Positions 7,768 to 17,029 of a stretch of 57,660 bases of DNA are shown piece after piece. Position 1 is the first letter of the stretch. Each line of letters opens with the position of its first letter. The translations under genes were made by a program, and so were the position numbers. Where the stretch lies: positions 1 to 57,660 of the forward strand of contig JBKQVT010000233.1 in NCBI GenBank assembly GCA_052139835.1, written 5' to 3'. The DNA is from JBKQVT01 sp052139835. Its GTDB lineage: Bacteria; Planctomycetota; Planctomycetia; Pirellulales; Thermoguttaceae. The notes beneath the pieces are model-generated. The model saw only the letters and a program-made list of their open reading frames with translations, did no database searches and was not told the origin of the DNA.

Positions 7768-8206
7768 CCGGGCCTTTTCTCGCGAAGAACACGTCCACCC
7801 GCAGATTGGCGGCCAGGGCGCGGAGTCGCCGGGCGGCGGTCTGCACGTCTTCCCGCTGCCGCGTTTCCAGGGCCGCTGCGGAGATGCCCAACTGCTCGGT
7901 ATAGAACGCGCAGTCTTGATGGGCGATCAAGATGACGCGTTCCAGCCCATGCGCCCTCACCAGGAAGCCCACTTGTTCGACCAGGCCCGCTTCTTCGCGC
8001 CAGGCGAGGATATGACCAGCCAGGCAGGCGGCGCCCCCCGGCACGGCAAGACGGTCGTAGCGGGGAAGCTTCAGGGCGTTGTGGAGGAAGTCGTCGAAGG
8101 CCTCGCCGAAGCGGCCGTCGCTGCAATAGATGGCGGCCGCGCGAATCCGGCTCTCCTGGAATCGAACCGGACTGGTGTGAATGGTGACGGCGTCCGGGCT
8201 ACTCAT
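7733..8206 (-). CDS. Beta-carbonic-anhydrase-like zinc protein
   Basis: 157 aa from MSSPDAVTIH; the frame continues to an ATG 13 codons earlier, but GGGGGAAGC fits this start better. Likely zinc ligands are Cys in IYCSDGRF and His and Cys in IAHQDCAFY, matching the Cys ... His-x2-Cys layout of beta-carbonic anhydrases. CSDGR replaces the usual CxDSR, so the Asp-Arg dyad is kept. VPGGAACLAG lies between them. It is shorter than most beta enzymes, and hydration activity is not certain. It is co-oriented and overlapping with the C45 gene, suggesting one transcript. Confidence 0.65.
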   Translation of the reverse strand: MSSPDAVTIHTSPVRFQESRIRAAAIYCSDGRFGEAFDDFLHNALKLPRYDRLAVPGGAACLAGHILAWREEAGLVEQVGFLVRAHGLERVILIAHQDCAFYTEQLGISAAALETRQREDVQTAARRLRALAANLRVDVFFARKGPDGTIHFQPIAQ

Positions 8207-8274
8207 GTTCGCTTCCCCCAAATCCCACCCCAATCGTAGCCCCATGCCGGTGGGCAGTCAACGACGAAGTTATC

Positions 8275-8321
8275 TCACGCAAAGGCGCCAAGGTCGTAGG
8301 TTTCTTTAAGGCTTTGCGTGA
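8275..8321. repeat. Inverted repeat TCACGCAAAG / CTTTGCGTGA
   Basis: Ten-base arms at 8275-8284 and 8312-8321 flank 27 bases in the gap between two minus-strand genes. It could be a terminator for the beta-helix gene's upstream neighbour or a mobile repeat; there is no clear T-run. Confidence 0.5.
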
Positions 8322-8332
8322 CATAATTTGGA

Positions 8333-9772
8333 TCACGGCGAAGATCGGGCGTAGGCCCCCCGCGTCAGGCCCTTTTCCGCGGGCCGCTTCGCCTTGCCCG
8401 CCGGATGGCGGTACTGCCAAACCAGCGGCGGCTCGGCCTCCGCCCTCGTCACGCCCGGCGCCTCGGGCAAGTCGATTGTCCTGGCGGACACCCGGGTCGT
8501 AGCAGCCGGGAAAGCCTGGCGCACCAAGTGGTAGTCGTGCCTGGCAGGGCTGACAAAGAGGGGGAAATCGGCGCGGCGGAAGAGGTTCGTCGCCGGGTCG
8601 AGCCTCGGCTGGCCGGCCGGGCCGAAAGCACCGCTCAGCCAGTTGTCGCTGCCGGTCACGTCGCCGAGCGACGCGCCGCCTCGGGCGACGGCCAGGACCT
8701 GATGCTGCTGCCGATTGCCGCCGTCGCTGAGCAGATTCCCGAGCAGCACGGCCTTTGCCTTGGGGGCGGACAGTTCCACGACCGCCGCGGGGAAGGGGGT
8801 CACGATAGTGTTGAAGGCCAGGTAGAGCGTGCCGTCGTGCCCCTTGCCGCCGTCGGCGCCGAAGTGGATCACGGTGCGGTTGCCCGCGCACTGCGGATCC
8901 TTGACGATGATGTTGCCCAGCAGCACGGCGTCGCTGTGCGACCGGGCCGTCTCCGCGGCGTCCACCAGGTCCAACTCGCGGTTGGCCGCGTCGTGCACGT
9001 AGCAGTATTCCACCCGCGTCGAGTGCGCCCGGCTCTTGACGTTGTGGCCGGTGAGGCTGGAGCAGACCTCGCAGAAGCGGAGCGTGACGCTCGTGCCGCC
9101 GAGGTAGAGGTTGTGGTTGTAGCCGGGCTCGGCCGGGTCGCCGTTGCGGTAAATCCGGCACTGCTCGATCCGCTGACCGACGGCGGTGGCCAGGCTGCCG
9201 TCGCCGTTGGACATGATGCCCATGTCGTTGTCGTGGATGGCGCAGTCGCGGACGGTGATGTGATTGGCCTGGTTGATCCGCACCCCGGCCCCGTTGTGCG
9301 AGTCGTTGTGGGCGCGGGCGAGCTCGAAGCCCTCCAACGTGCAGCGATCGGCGCCGCGATTGAACTGGAAGACGGCCCGCGGTGTGCTGCCCGCGCCGCT
9401 GTAATCGAAGCCTTTGCCGGAGATCGCCACCCAGCGGGTCCCGCGGGCGGGCACGGCGCGGAACGTGAGGTCCCGTTGGCGTACGAAGACCGCCGTCTTC
9501 TCGTAGGGCTGGCCGCGGGGGCGGGGGTAAACGAGGATCACATCGCCGGGTTGGGCCTGGGCGTTGGCCTCCTCGATGCGGGCAAAGGTTTTGCCCGGCC
9601 CGACCTTCAGCGTGGCCGCCGCTGCCGGGGAAGGCAGCCAAAGGATCCCTATAGCCGTCAGGGCGAGCAGTGCAGCGCTGCCGGCGCAGCGGACTACACC
9701 GGCCGCTGCGACTCTCGCGTCAGCCCTCTGCATCGATCGCTGCCCCGCAAGACGACCGCCAGCAACCGCCAT
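8333..9772 (-). CDS. Secreted right-handed parallel beta-helix protein
   Basis: 479 aa. A signal-like hydrophobic stretch (about residues 30-52, ending SPAAAA) precedes LKVGPGKTFARIEEANAQAQ, the usual entry into a pectate-lyase-like beta-helix. Repeated short strands follow: HITVRDCAIHDNDMGI, IEQCRIYRNG, LRFCEVCSS, VEYCYVHDA and LLGNIIV. They match parallel beta-helix repeats, with turns rich in Asn and Asp. It is likely an extracellular or outer-surface polysaccharide-binding or polysaccharide-cleaving protein; no lyase active site could be assigned. The opposite strand has a long open frame that is a codon-bias shadow. Confidence 0.78.
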   Translation of the reverse strand: MAVAGGRLAGQRSMQRADARVAAAGVVRCAGSAALLALTAIGILWLPSPAAAATLKVGPGKTFARIEEANAQAQPGDVILVYPRPRGQPYEKTAVFVRQRDLTFRAVPARGTRWVAISGKGFDYSGAGSTPRAVFQFNRGADRCTLEGFELARAHNDSHNGAGVRINQANHITVRDCAIHDNDMGIMSNGDGSLATAVGQRIEQCRIYRNGDPAEPGYNHNLYLGGTSVTLRFCEVCSSLTGHNVKSRAHSTRVEYCYVHDAANRELDLVDAAETARSHSDAVLLGNIIVKDPQCAGNRTVIHFGADGGKGHDGTLYLAFNTIVTPFPAAVVELSAPKAKAVLLGNLLSDGGNRQQHQVLAVARGGASLGDVTGSDNWLSGAFGPAGQPRLDPATNLFRRADFPLFVSPARHDYHLVRQAFPAATTRVSARTIDLPEAPGVTRAEAEPPLVWQYRHPAGKAKRPAEKGLTRGAYARSSP

Positions 9773-10207
9773 TTTCTCACCCCTACCAAGATTCTACCGA
9801 GACGATGTTTTGAGCAGGCCCCCTCTCAGTGGCATGGTGATCGAAGATGGAGGGGTGACTGTTGCATAAAAATACACTTTCCATCGGCACTCCAGTAAGG
9901 ACCCGGACGATCATTGGCATGCAGGGCTCAATTGTAACATATGGATAAATAACTACTTGCATCGCAATCCTTTTCTTGCAATGCGTATTATACGAAAATG
10001 GCACGTCACGTGCATCACCCCATCGGCGGCGGACGCGAAGTCCTTGCCGTCGGCCTGATAACGTTCACTACAGGGTTGCGAACACTAGTGCGATACTGGG
10101 CATAATCCCATCATCATCTGGATATCGTGTTCGCAGTGCGAACGCCGGCAGCAGCGGCTCCGTTCGTCGTTGAGTTTCCTCATCACCAAGACGAAAGGAG
10201 CGTGAAA
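9773..10207. other. 435-bp divergent intergenic region
   Basis: No convincing gene. It is noticeably more A+T-rich than its surroundings (for example 9900-9990). A weak promoter candidate for the TPR gene is TTGCGA (10076-10081) with CATAAT (10101-10106) at a long 19-base spacing. A 73-codon minus-strand frame (9783-10004) has no ribosome-binding site and no recognisable domain. Confidence 0.4.
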
Positions 10208-11467
10208 ATGTGTTGCATGCGATGGTGCTGCGCGCCGATCCTGCTTATCCTTGTAACTGGGGTTGGCCTTGGGCCGCCAAGGGCGGCGGGCGCCGAGGGC
10301 GACCGCAAGCCCGTCCAGGCCGTGCCGGCGCACGGCGCCGACTTCGCCGAGGGCGTGGCAAAATGGGCTAAGGGCGATCCGGACGGCGCGGTCGCCTCGC
10401 TCACCAAGGCGATCCAGGAAAACCCGCGCGACGTGGACCGCTTGTTGACCCGCGGCCTGCTGTACTATGACAAGCGCGACCTCGGCAAGGCGATTGCCGA
10501 CTTCACGGGCGTCCTGAACGTCCGCAAGGGCGACCCCAGGGCCCTCCGCGGCCGTGGCCGTGCATTCTGCGAGAAGGGCCAGTTGGCCGAGGCCATGCTC
10601 GACGTCGACGCCGTGCTGGCCGCGCGTCCGGACGACGCGGGCGCGCTGTGCATCCGCGGCCTGATCCTTTATCAGCACGACAAGCTGGGCGACGCCCTGG
10701 AGGCATTCGACTGCGCCGCCCGCGCCGACCCCAAAAATGGCGAGGCCCTCTTTTACCGCGGCCGGATCCGCTACGAGCGCGGCGAGCTCGAGCAGGCGGT
10801 CGCGGACTTTACCGCCGCCGTGGCCATCGACGCGAAGAATTCCGAGGCCCTGCGGATGCGCGGTCACGCATATTACGAGCAAGGCCGCCTGGACAAGGCA
10901 CTGGCCGACCTCACGGAGGCGATCCGGCTCGATCCCGAGGACACCGACGCACGGCTCACACGGGGACTGGTGTATTACGACCGGGACGACCTGGGCAAGG
11001 CAATAGCCGATTATACGGAGGCGATCCGGTTGGACCCGCGGAGTGCCGAGGGTTATGCGAACCGCGCGGCCGCCCGCTCCGACAAGGGCGACTTCGACGC
11101 CGCCGTGGCCGACTGCAACGCAGCGGTCCGCATCGACCCGAACGACGACGAGGCCTACGCCTGCCGCGCCCGCGTGCTCCTGGCCAAGGGCGACGCGCGG
11201 GGGGCCATGGCCGACTGCGACGAATTGATCCGGCGCGACGCGGCCAACGCCGAGGCGCTTTATATGCGCGGCTGCGCCCACGCCGCCGCGAAGGAGTGGT
11301 CCGGCGCAATCGCCGACTTCACGGGGGCAATCCGCTTGGACGACGAGTACGCGGACGCCTACGCCCATCGGGCCGCCGTCTACGACGAAACCCGCGAAGC
11401 GGAGAAGGCACGCGCCGACCGCGCCAAGCTGAATAAACTCGAAGGCGAACGGGACGAGCCCAAATGA
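10208..11467 (+). CDS. Exported TPR-repeat protein
   Basis: 419 aa. The start at MCCMRWCCAPILLILV is chosen because AAAGGAG lies 8 bases upstream; the frame is open further upstream without such a site. A signal peptide covers about residues 1-28 (cleavage near RAAGAEG). About eleven 34-residue TPR units follow, with the classical pattern A-x-YxxRG...GDxxxAxAD-x-xAIRLDP. Good examples are KAIADYTEAIRLDPRSAEGY and DAAVADCNAAVRIDPNDDEAY. It should be a periplasmic or extracellular scaffold for protein interactions. The next gene begins 71 bp downstream on the same strand, so the two may be co-transcribed. Confidence 0.82.
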   Translation: MCCMRWCCAPILLILVTGVGLGPPRAAGAEGDRKPVQAVPAHGADFAEGVAKWAKGDPDGAVASLTKAIQENPRDVDRLLTRGLLYYDKRDLGKAIADFTGVLNVRKGDPRALRGRGRAFCEKGQLAEAMLDVDAVLAARPDDAGALCIRGLILYQHDKLGDALEAFDCAARADPKNGEALFYRGRIRYERGELEQAVADFTAAVAIDAKNSEALRMRGHAYYEQGRLDKALADLTEAIRLDPEDTDARLTRGLVYYDRDDLGKAIADYTEAIRLDPRSAEGYANRAAARSDKGDFDAAVADCNAAVRIDPNDDEAYACRARVLLAKGDARGAMADCDELIRRDAANAEALYMRGCAHAAAKEWSGAIADFTGAIRLDDEYADAYAHRAAVYDETREAEKARADRAKLNKLEGERDEPK

Positions 11468-11538
11468 AGAGACAATGGGCCTGTCCACTGATAGCGGGAG
11501 TTTCCTTTATCCGATCCATTTTTCAAGGGAGTCCGATC

Positions 11539-12573
11539 ATGTCCTCATCCAGTACCAGAGTTAAGGCCCTTGCGCGGCCATGGCGCGTCTGCCTCGCGGG
11601 GTTGGCGCTTGCCGTGTTCGCGCTGGGTCTGCCCCAGGCGTGCGCCGGCGAGGTTGCGAAGCGCCCGAGCAAGGTGTGTCCGCCGGCGAAGGGCCCCGTC
11701 CACCAGGACCCGAAGAGCGCCCCCCGGCCGACCTGTCACAAGGGCGGCCACGACCACGCCCATGCGAAGACGTACGACTTCAAGCGTCATTATGCCTGGC
11801 ATTGCCCGATGCGATGGGATCGCCGCCCGGAGGCCCGTGGCTGGCACGAACCCTATCGCCGCGAGCGGGAGCAGGCCTGCCGCAGAGATCGGTATGTGGC
11901 CGAGCGGCACTGGCTGGGCCGGACGGCCGAGTCGCGAAGACCATGGCACTACGGATGGCACGGGCACGCCGGGTGGTGCAGGCGCCACTGGTGGCACAGC
12001 GACGTGGAATCGCTGGTGGGACCAAGCTTCGGCGAACCCTGGGCGCCTCGGCCAGTGGCCCACGGACCCGCCATCCCGCGAGGTTACATGCCCGGCGGAC
12101 CGGCTGACGCGGGCGGGGGCATGGCGGACGGAACTGCCGCCGCGACCGGCGCGGCCGGCCGGCTTAACGTCCCGGTCCGGGACATGGCGGCGCCGGATGC
12201 CCCGCTGAAGCTCACCAATCGGAAGACCGGCGCCACCCTCGTGGTGGGCGAGCCTTTCCGCATGCGCGGCACGGGCGCCCCTTACAGGATCGTCGCCAGC
12301 CAGTCGGGGCGTTACTTCGCGCGGGCGGAGCGGCCGGGCCGCGACGGCGAGCCGGGCGCGACTCCGCACAGGAAGCCCTCGGAAGCGCCCGACGCGGGCA
12401 GCCGGCAGATCATTTGGAAGGCCGTGCCCGTCGGCGGCGGCTTCTGGAAGCTTGTCAATTCCGAGAGCGGAGAGTACCTGGAGGACCGCGGGGCCGGCGG
12501 CGCCCTCAAGGAGTCGCCGCTCCGCGAGGGGGCGTCGGAACAACAGTGGCGCGTCGAACCGACCCCGGACTGA
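11539..12573 (+). CDS. Exported protein with C-terminal beta-trefoil-like region
   Basis: 344 aa from the ATG after GGGAG; an overlapping longer frame from 11464 lacks a site. A Sec signal covers about residues 1-36 (GLALAVFALGLPQACA). Residues 40-160 are rich in His, Arg and Trp (for example WHYGWHGHAGW) and look disordered or metal-binding. From about residue 220 the sequence LTNRKTGATLVVGE, YRIVASQSGRYFAR and WKLVNSESGEYLEDR resembles ricin-type beta-trefoil units (Q-x-W-like ending QQWRVE). Carbohydrate binding is possible but unproven. It follows the TPR gene. Confidence 0.6.
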   Translation: MSSSSTRVKALARPWRVCLAGLALAVFALGLPQACAGEVAKRPSKVCPPAKGPVHQDPKSAPRPTCHKGGHDHAHAKTYDFKRHYAWHCPMRWDRRPEARGWHEPYRREREQACRRDRYVAERHWLGRTAESRRPWHYGWHGHAGWCRRHWWHSDVESLVGPSFGEPWAPRPVAHGPAIPRGYMPGGPADAGGGMADGTAAATGAAGRLNVPVRDMAAPDAPLKLTNRKTGATLVVGEPFRMRGTGAPYRIVASQSGRYFARAERPGRDGEPGATPHRKPSEAPDAGSRQIIWKAVPVGGGFWKLVNSESGEYLEDRGAGGALKESPLREGASEQQWRVEPTPD

Positions 12574-12608
12574 GCGAGTCCGCGCGTTGGTAAGCGCTCA
12601 CGCCTCGC

Positions 12609-12691
12609 CAGGGACTGGTCCATTTTTCGGCCATGCGGCGTTGCGCCGGCGGAAAGATTGTTGACCGAAAACATGGACCTGTCCCCCTTGG
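12609..12691. repeat. GGGACTGGTCCATTTTTCGG inverted-repeat element, copy 1
   Basis: The left arm (12609-12630) and right arm (12665-12691, CCGAAAACATGGACCTGTCCC then CCTTGG) form an imperfect inverted repeat. It has the same sequence style as the copy at 41176-41224, including the trailing CCCCCTTGG. Confidence 0.7.
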
Positions 12692-12765
12692 CGGCGTGGG
12701 CCCGGGAGCCAGAGACAGCGTTCGCTTCGTTTCCTTCCCATTCTCCTGACGAAAGGGACCAGGTC

Positions 12766-14445
12766 ATGGCCTTAATCGCTAATATAGCTGCAAGTGCGTT
12801 TCCACGCTGCCCCCGCGCCGCCTCGGGCATCGTTGGCGTCCTGCTGGTGGCGTTGGTCGGCTGCGAGCCGCCGCGGGCGTCCAACTACAACGTCAACGAG
12901 CACAACTTTCTCCGCGCCTGGGCGGCAGGCGCCGACGCTCAAATCGCCACGATCCTTGGCAATCCGGATGCCTCCGGGGAAGGCGCGCTCGTCCAAGTCC
13001 CCGGCAACGTCGGCGCCGAGGTGCTCTATAGCATCGCGGAAACCTGCGACCAGCCCGATAAGGACCGCTTCCGCTACTTCCGGGGCGTCAACAATGAACA
13101 GATACGCCTCCTCGTGTCGGGACGCACCAATACGCTGATCGCCGCGGAGTATCTCGTCGACGGCACCCCGGTCTTCTACCTGGGACCGAAGGCGGGCGGC
13201 AGGATGCTGGGGGGCCAACCGCGCGACAGGGCCAGGGGGGACGCCGAGTTCCTGGCCCGTAAGAAACAGTTGGTCGAATTCTTCAGCGAGCAACTGTCGA
13301 AACCGGCAGCCACCGCCGCCGCTTCACCCAGCGCCGACAGCACGCTCTTCGGGCAGCCCGACGGGCTCAGGTACTCCATTTTCGATGCCCAGCTCAAGGG
13401 CGACACGCTGGTCGTCTCGGTCAAAATTGAAAACATCACGGACTTGCGCAAGGTGAGCTACGCGCCGTGCCGCCCCACGCTGGCGGACTTCGCCGGCAAT
13501 GCCTACGCCAGCAAGGGATGCTCTCCGGACTGCGGCAAATCGCTTTATCCCCACGAGACGCACGTGGTCGATTACACGTTTGAGAAGCCCGTGCCGGGGG
13601 TGGAAAGCTTTTGCCTCACCTTTTCCAGGCCGATGATGGATCCGCGAACGCATTTCAACCGGATGCTTTCCACCGTCCTGCCGCTGGGAAGCGACCAGAT
13701 CGCGCCGGCGGCTTCGGACCAGGCGGGCCACGCGGTCGGGGCTGTCCCAGGGGGGAAAGCCCTGCCGGCGGCCCCGCGGTGGCGCGTCTCCCTGCCGCAT
13801 TCGTTCAAGCTCTCGCCGGAACTCACGGATATGCCCGCCGACTGGGTCGACAAGTTCTACCCGTGCGGCAGCACGCCCTGGGTGGAAATCTTTGCCGACG
13901 GCGCCACGCGCATGGTCGTATCGATGCGGGGCGGGAGGCTTCATGGGGCAAGCACGTGGCTCTATCCCAACGGAAAGATTTCCGCCCTGGCCGTGTACGT
14001 CAACGGCAGCCTTTCCGGGCCGCTGCGGCTTTGGGACCAGAACGGCGGCATGGTGCTCTACTCGGAATATGTCAACGGCAAGCGGACCGGGCTCACGGTG
14101 GCGTTCCAGTGCGACAAGCCGGTCTTCGTCCAGGTCTGGGACGGCGGACGGCTTACGAAGGAGTACGCCGTCGAGGGCCACGTGGCCAAGCCCGTCAGTG
14201 CGGGAACCGAGGGCGCCGGCGCGGACGAGATCCACCAGCAGTTGAAGCAGTTGAGCGTCCAAGTTTCCCAGAATGGGGAGCGGTTGAAGAAGTTCGCGGC
14301 GACGATTGCCGTCAGGGCTCGCGCCATGGGCGGGTCCACGCCATCGGGCGGCCCACCCCGCGGCCCTGCCAGCCAGTTCCGTGCCGCCCTCAACGCCGCC
14401 TACAAAGTGCCGGTGCGGAAAGCGGGACCACCGGGGGCGACGTAG
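12766..14445 (+). CDS. Lipoprotein with MORN/YwqK-type repeats
   Basis: 559 aa from MALIANIAAS; the frame is open to 12658, inside the repeat element, so that earlier start is rejected. The lipobox LVGC (Cys33) follows a hydrophobic segment, implying a lipid-anchored cell-surface or periplasmic protein. The central part (about residues 200-290) carries paired Cys in a beta-rich domain (YAPCRPTL, CSPDCGKSLYPHE). Around residues 365-465, MVVSMRGGRLHGASTWLYPN, LSGPLRLWDQNGG and EYVNGKRTGLTVAF form MORN-like units as in YwqK-family proteins. The C-terminus is Pro/Gly/Ala-rich. Function unknown. Confidence 0.62.
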   Translation: MALIANIAASAFPRCPRAASGIVGVLLVALVGCEPPRASNYNVNEHNFLRAWAAGADAQIATILGNPDASGEGALVQVPGNVGAEVLYSIAETCDQPDKDRFRYFRGVNNEQIRLLVSGRTNTLIAAEYLVDGTPVFYLGPKAGGRMLGGQPRDRARGDAEFLARKKQLVEFFSEQLSKPAATAAASPSADSTLFGQPDGLRYSIFDAQLKGDTLVVSVKIENITDLRKVSYAPCRPTLADFAGNAYASKGCSPDCGKSLYPHETHVVDYTFEKPVPGVESFCLTFSRPMMDPRTHFNRMLSTVLPLGSDQIAPAASDQAGHAVGAVPGGKALPAAPRWRVSLPHSFKLSPELTDMPADWVDKFYPCGSTPWVEIFADGATRMVVSMRGGRLHGASTWLYPNGKISALAVYVNGSLSGPLRLWDQNGGMVLYSEYVNGKRTGLTVAFQCDKPVFVQVWDGGRLTKEYAVEGHVAKPVSAGTEGAGADEIHQQLKQLSVQVSQNGERLKKFAATIAVRARAMGGSTPSGGPPRGPASQFRAALNAAYKVPVRKAGPPGAT

Positions 14446-14611
14446 GGCGGAGGGCGGCGTGAAGGAAGGCGGAGGGCGGAAGGGGGAAGGAGCCGGATTC
14501 CACACGCGCTCACTGCTGCTGCCGAAGTGCGCCGAGAGGGCCTCCTGGGGCCGCCGGCATGGCAATGGCAGTTGCTCGGCTCCGCTGCGTCACCTTGGTC
14601 GCCATTTGAGA

Positions 14612-15556
14612 TCAGCGTTTCATCGCCCGGATCGCTGCGGCTCGTTTCTCCAGCGTCTCCGCTTCTTTTTCCCGGCCCGTTTTCCGAAAGAACGTTGCCA
14701 TATTCTCCAGGCCCGTCGCCACAAACGGATGATTCGGACCGAGGGCCTTCTCCAAGATCGCCAGCGAACGCTCGTAGAGCGGTTCGGCCTGCGCGTACTG
14801 GCCCTGGGAAGAGTACATCAACGCCATGTTGTTCAAGCTCTGGGCCACCTGGGGATGATTCGGGCCGAGGGCCTTCTCCCGGATCGCCAGGGAACGCTTG
14901 AAGAGCGGTTCGGCCTCCGCGCACCGGTCCTGCGTAGAGTACATCAGCGCGAGGTTGTTCAGGCTCGTCGCCACGTCGGGATGATTGGGGCCGAGAATCT
15001 TCTCCAAGAGTCGCAACGAACGCTTGAAGAGCGGCTCGGCCTCCGCGTACTGACCTTCGGCGCGGTAGAGCTCCGCAAGGTTGTTCAGGCTCCGGGCCAC
15101 GTGGGGATGCTGCGGGCCGAGGGCCTTCTCCACGATCGCCAGGGAACGCTTGAAAAGCGGTTCGGCCTCCGCGTACCGGCCTTCGGTCTTGTACAAGTCC
15201 GCGAGGTTATTGACGCTCGTCGCCACGTCGGGATGATTCGGGCCGAGGGCCTTCTCCCGGATCGCCACCGCACGCTTGTAGAGCGCCTCGGCCTGCGTGT
15301 ACCGGCCTTGGGTCTGATACACCTCCGCGAGAATGTCCGAGCTCGTCGCCACGGCGGGATCATCCGGGCCGAGGGTTTGCTCGGCGACCTGCAACGCCTT
15401 TTGCGCCACAACCACGGCACGATCGTAGCGGCCCTGCTGGTAGAGCGACCAGGACTCGTCGCTGAGCGTCTTCCATTGGCTGCGCTGGGTATCGGCTGCA
15501 ATGCCCGTGCTGACCACAAGCAGCAGTGTCACCAGCGCCATCGTGGTTCTTTTCAT
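14612..15556 (-). CDS. Exported kinesin-light-chain-type TPR protein
   Basis: 314 aa from MKRTTMALVTLLLVV, with GGAG 8 bases upstream. The frame is open far further upstream (to 17020), antisense to the radical SAM gene, and that extension is rejected. A signal peptide covers about residues 1-20. Six TPR units of the 42-residue KLC kind follow, each with LYKTEGRYAEAEPLFKRSL and the LGPNHPDVATSLNNLA turn. The units are very similar to one another in DNA, pointing to recent tandem duplication. It is a likely periplasmic protein-interaction scaffold and faces the divergent radical SAM gene. Confidence 0.8.
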   Translation of the reverse strand: MKRTTMALVTLLLVVSTGIAADTQRSQWKTLSDESWSLYQQGRYDRAVVVAQKALQVAEQTLGPDDPAVATSSDILAEVYQTQGRYTQAEALYKRAVAIREKALGPNHPDVATSVNNLADLYKTEGRYAEAEPLFKRSLAIVEKALGPQHPHVARSLNNLAELYRAEGQYAEAEPLFKRSLRLLEKILGPNHPDVATSLNNLALMYSTQDRCAEAEPLFKRSLAIREKALGPNHPQVAQSLNNMALMYSSQGQYAQAEPLYERSLAILEKALGPNHPFVATGLENMATFFRKTGREKEAETLEKRAAAIRAMKR

Positions 15557-15754
15557 CGCGTTTCTCCACTGGCCTACTGCAACGCCGCCGAGCGTGCCGC
15601 GCCGATGGTCGACGGATTGCATAACTGTCATTGTACCCTTGGCGGTGGCCTTTGCCAGCCGGGGGGTTGCCGGGGGCGGACTGGCCCTTGACCGAAAATC
15701 GGCGATAATACTGTATGCCCTGCGGCGAAGAACGAATGTCTCGGGGGCAGTTCG

Positions 15755-16675
15755 ATGGCCTCCACCTGGCCCGGCTATTTGGAATTGCTGGAAAGCGGTG
15801 AGCTTGCCCGCCGGGCTCAGGCGGCAGTCGAGGCCCTGGCCGACTGCACCGTCTGCCCGCGCCGCTGCCATGCCCGCCGCCGCGACGACGATAGTTCGCG
15901 ATCCTACTGCCGCACCGGGCGGCTGGCCGTGGTCAGCAGTGTCTTTCCCCATCACGGCGAGGAAGATTGCCTGCGGGGCTGGGCCGGCTCCGGCACGATC
16001 TTCTTCAGCAACTGCAACCTCCGCTGCGTGTTCTGCCAAAACTTCGACATCACTTGGCAGGGGCAGGGACGGCCAGTCACGGCCGAGCAGTTGGCCGACC
16101 ACATGCTCCGCTTGCAGGAGTTGGGCTGCCACAACGTCAACTTCGTCACTCCCAGCCACGTGGTGCCGCAGATCCTCGAAGCGCTGGCCATGGCGGCGGA
16201 GCGGGGCTTGCGGCTGCCGCTGGTCTACAATACCGGCGGCTACGACCGGGTGGAAACGCTCCGCTGGCTCGACGGCGTCGTGGACATCTACATGCCCGAC
16301 TTCAAGTTCTGGAACCCCGAGACGGCCCGCGAGTTTGCCGAAGCGCCCGACTACCCGGACGTGGCGCGGGCGGCGATCCGGGAGATGCACCGGCAAGTGG
16401 GCAACCTGGTTCTTGACGAGCAGGGCCTGGCCCGCCGGGGGCTGTTGGTGCGGCACCTGGTGATGCCCGGCGGGCTCGACGAGACCCGCGAAATCCTGCG
16501 TTTCCTGGCCCGCGAGGTTTCGCCGGACACGTTCGTCAACGTCATGCCGCAGTACCGGCCCGCAGGGCTGGCGGGCCGGCATCCGGCGCTCGCCCGGCCG
16601 TTGCCGGAGAGCGAGTATGGCGAAGCGTTGGTTGTGGCCAGGGGAGTGGGCCTGCGGCGACTGGCCCGGGAGTGA
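15755..16675 (+). CDS. Radical SAM protein, PflA-like (COG1313 type)
   Basis: 306 aa. The iron-sulfur motif CNLRCVFC (CxxxCxxC, about residues 87-94) follows GSGTIFFSN, and extra N-terminal cysteines (DCTVCPRRCHARR) are typical of the 'putative pyruvate formate-lyase activating enzyme' group. FVTPSHVVPQI and YNTGGYD are also typical. It should cleave S-adenosylmethionine to make a 5'-deoxyadenosyl radical, with the substrate unknown. TTGACC at 15688 may be part of its promoter. No glycyl-radical enzyme partner is nearby. Confidence 0.82.
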   Translation: MASTWPGYLELLESGELARRAQAAVEALADCTVCPRRCHARRRDDDSSRSYCRTGRLAVVSSVFPHHGEEDCLRGWAGSGTIFFSNCNLRCVFCQNFDITWQGQGRPVTAEQLADHMLRLQELGCHNVNFVTPSHVVPQILEALAMAAERGLRLPLVYNTGGYDRVETLRWLDGVVDIYMPDFKFWNPETAREFAEAPDYPDVARAAIREMHRQVGNLVLDEQGLARRGLLVRHLVMPGGLDETREILRFLAREVSPDTFVNVMPQYRPAGLAGRHPALARPLPESEYGEALVVARGVGLRRLARE

Positions 16676-17029
16676 GGGATGCCGGGGACTACGACGCGGC
16701 CGCCACCAGCGGCCAGCCGAACGTGATGGCGCGCGCGAGGGGCCTGGCCGAGCAGGGCGTGAACTTGCCTTGATTGAACCTGAAACCCGTGGCCGGCGAT
16801 TCCTCGATTGATTACGTGTGTCGTACCCAGCGGATCGTCGCGTACGCCCACCAACGTAACGTGGCCGTCGAGGCGGGATTTGGCGAATTGGACTCCACCG
16901 CCCGTCAACCGCGCCGGGACTTCTGCTATAATGATCCGACCGACGCCGGAAGAGCGCGAGCGAGTGCGGTGTCCCGGCGCGAGAGGCGTTTCCCAGTCTG
17001 AGGCCAGGCAACAACGTCACGGCACGAAG
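16676..17029. promoter_or_regulatory. 354-bp intergenic region with extended -10 promoter
   Basis: TGCTATAAT at 16922-16930 is an extended -10 (TGnTATAAT) about 100 bases before the next start; no good -35 was seen. A tiny frame beginning with a GTG that overlaps the previous stop (16672-16773, 33 codons) has no recognisable domain and is not called. Confidence 0.45.

Noticed and set aside
8405..9898. 497-codon plus-strand frame opposite the beta-helix gene
   Set aside because: Val/Ala/Gly-rich shadow composition with no motif; the minus-strand product has a signal peptide and beta-helix units.
9783..10004. 73-codon minus-strand frame in the A+T-rich gap
   Set aside because: No ribosome-binding site, no domain, and protein composition unlike the neighbouring genes.
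16672..16773. 33-codon frame starting with a GTG that overlaps the radical SAM stop codon
   Set aside because: Too short, no ribosome-binding site of its own and no recognisable motif; the overlap alone is weak evidence.
15557..17020. Upstream extension of the minus-strand TPR gene to 802 codons
   Set aside because: The extension lies antisense to the radical SAM gene; a good GGAG site and signal peptide support the start at 15556.
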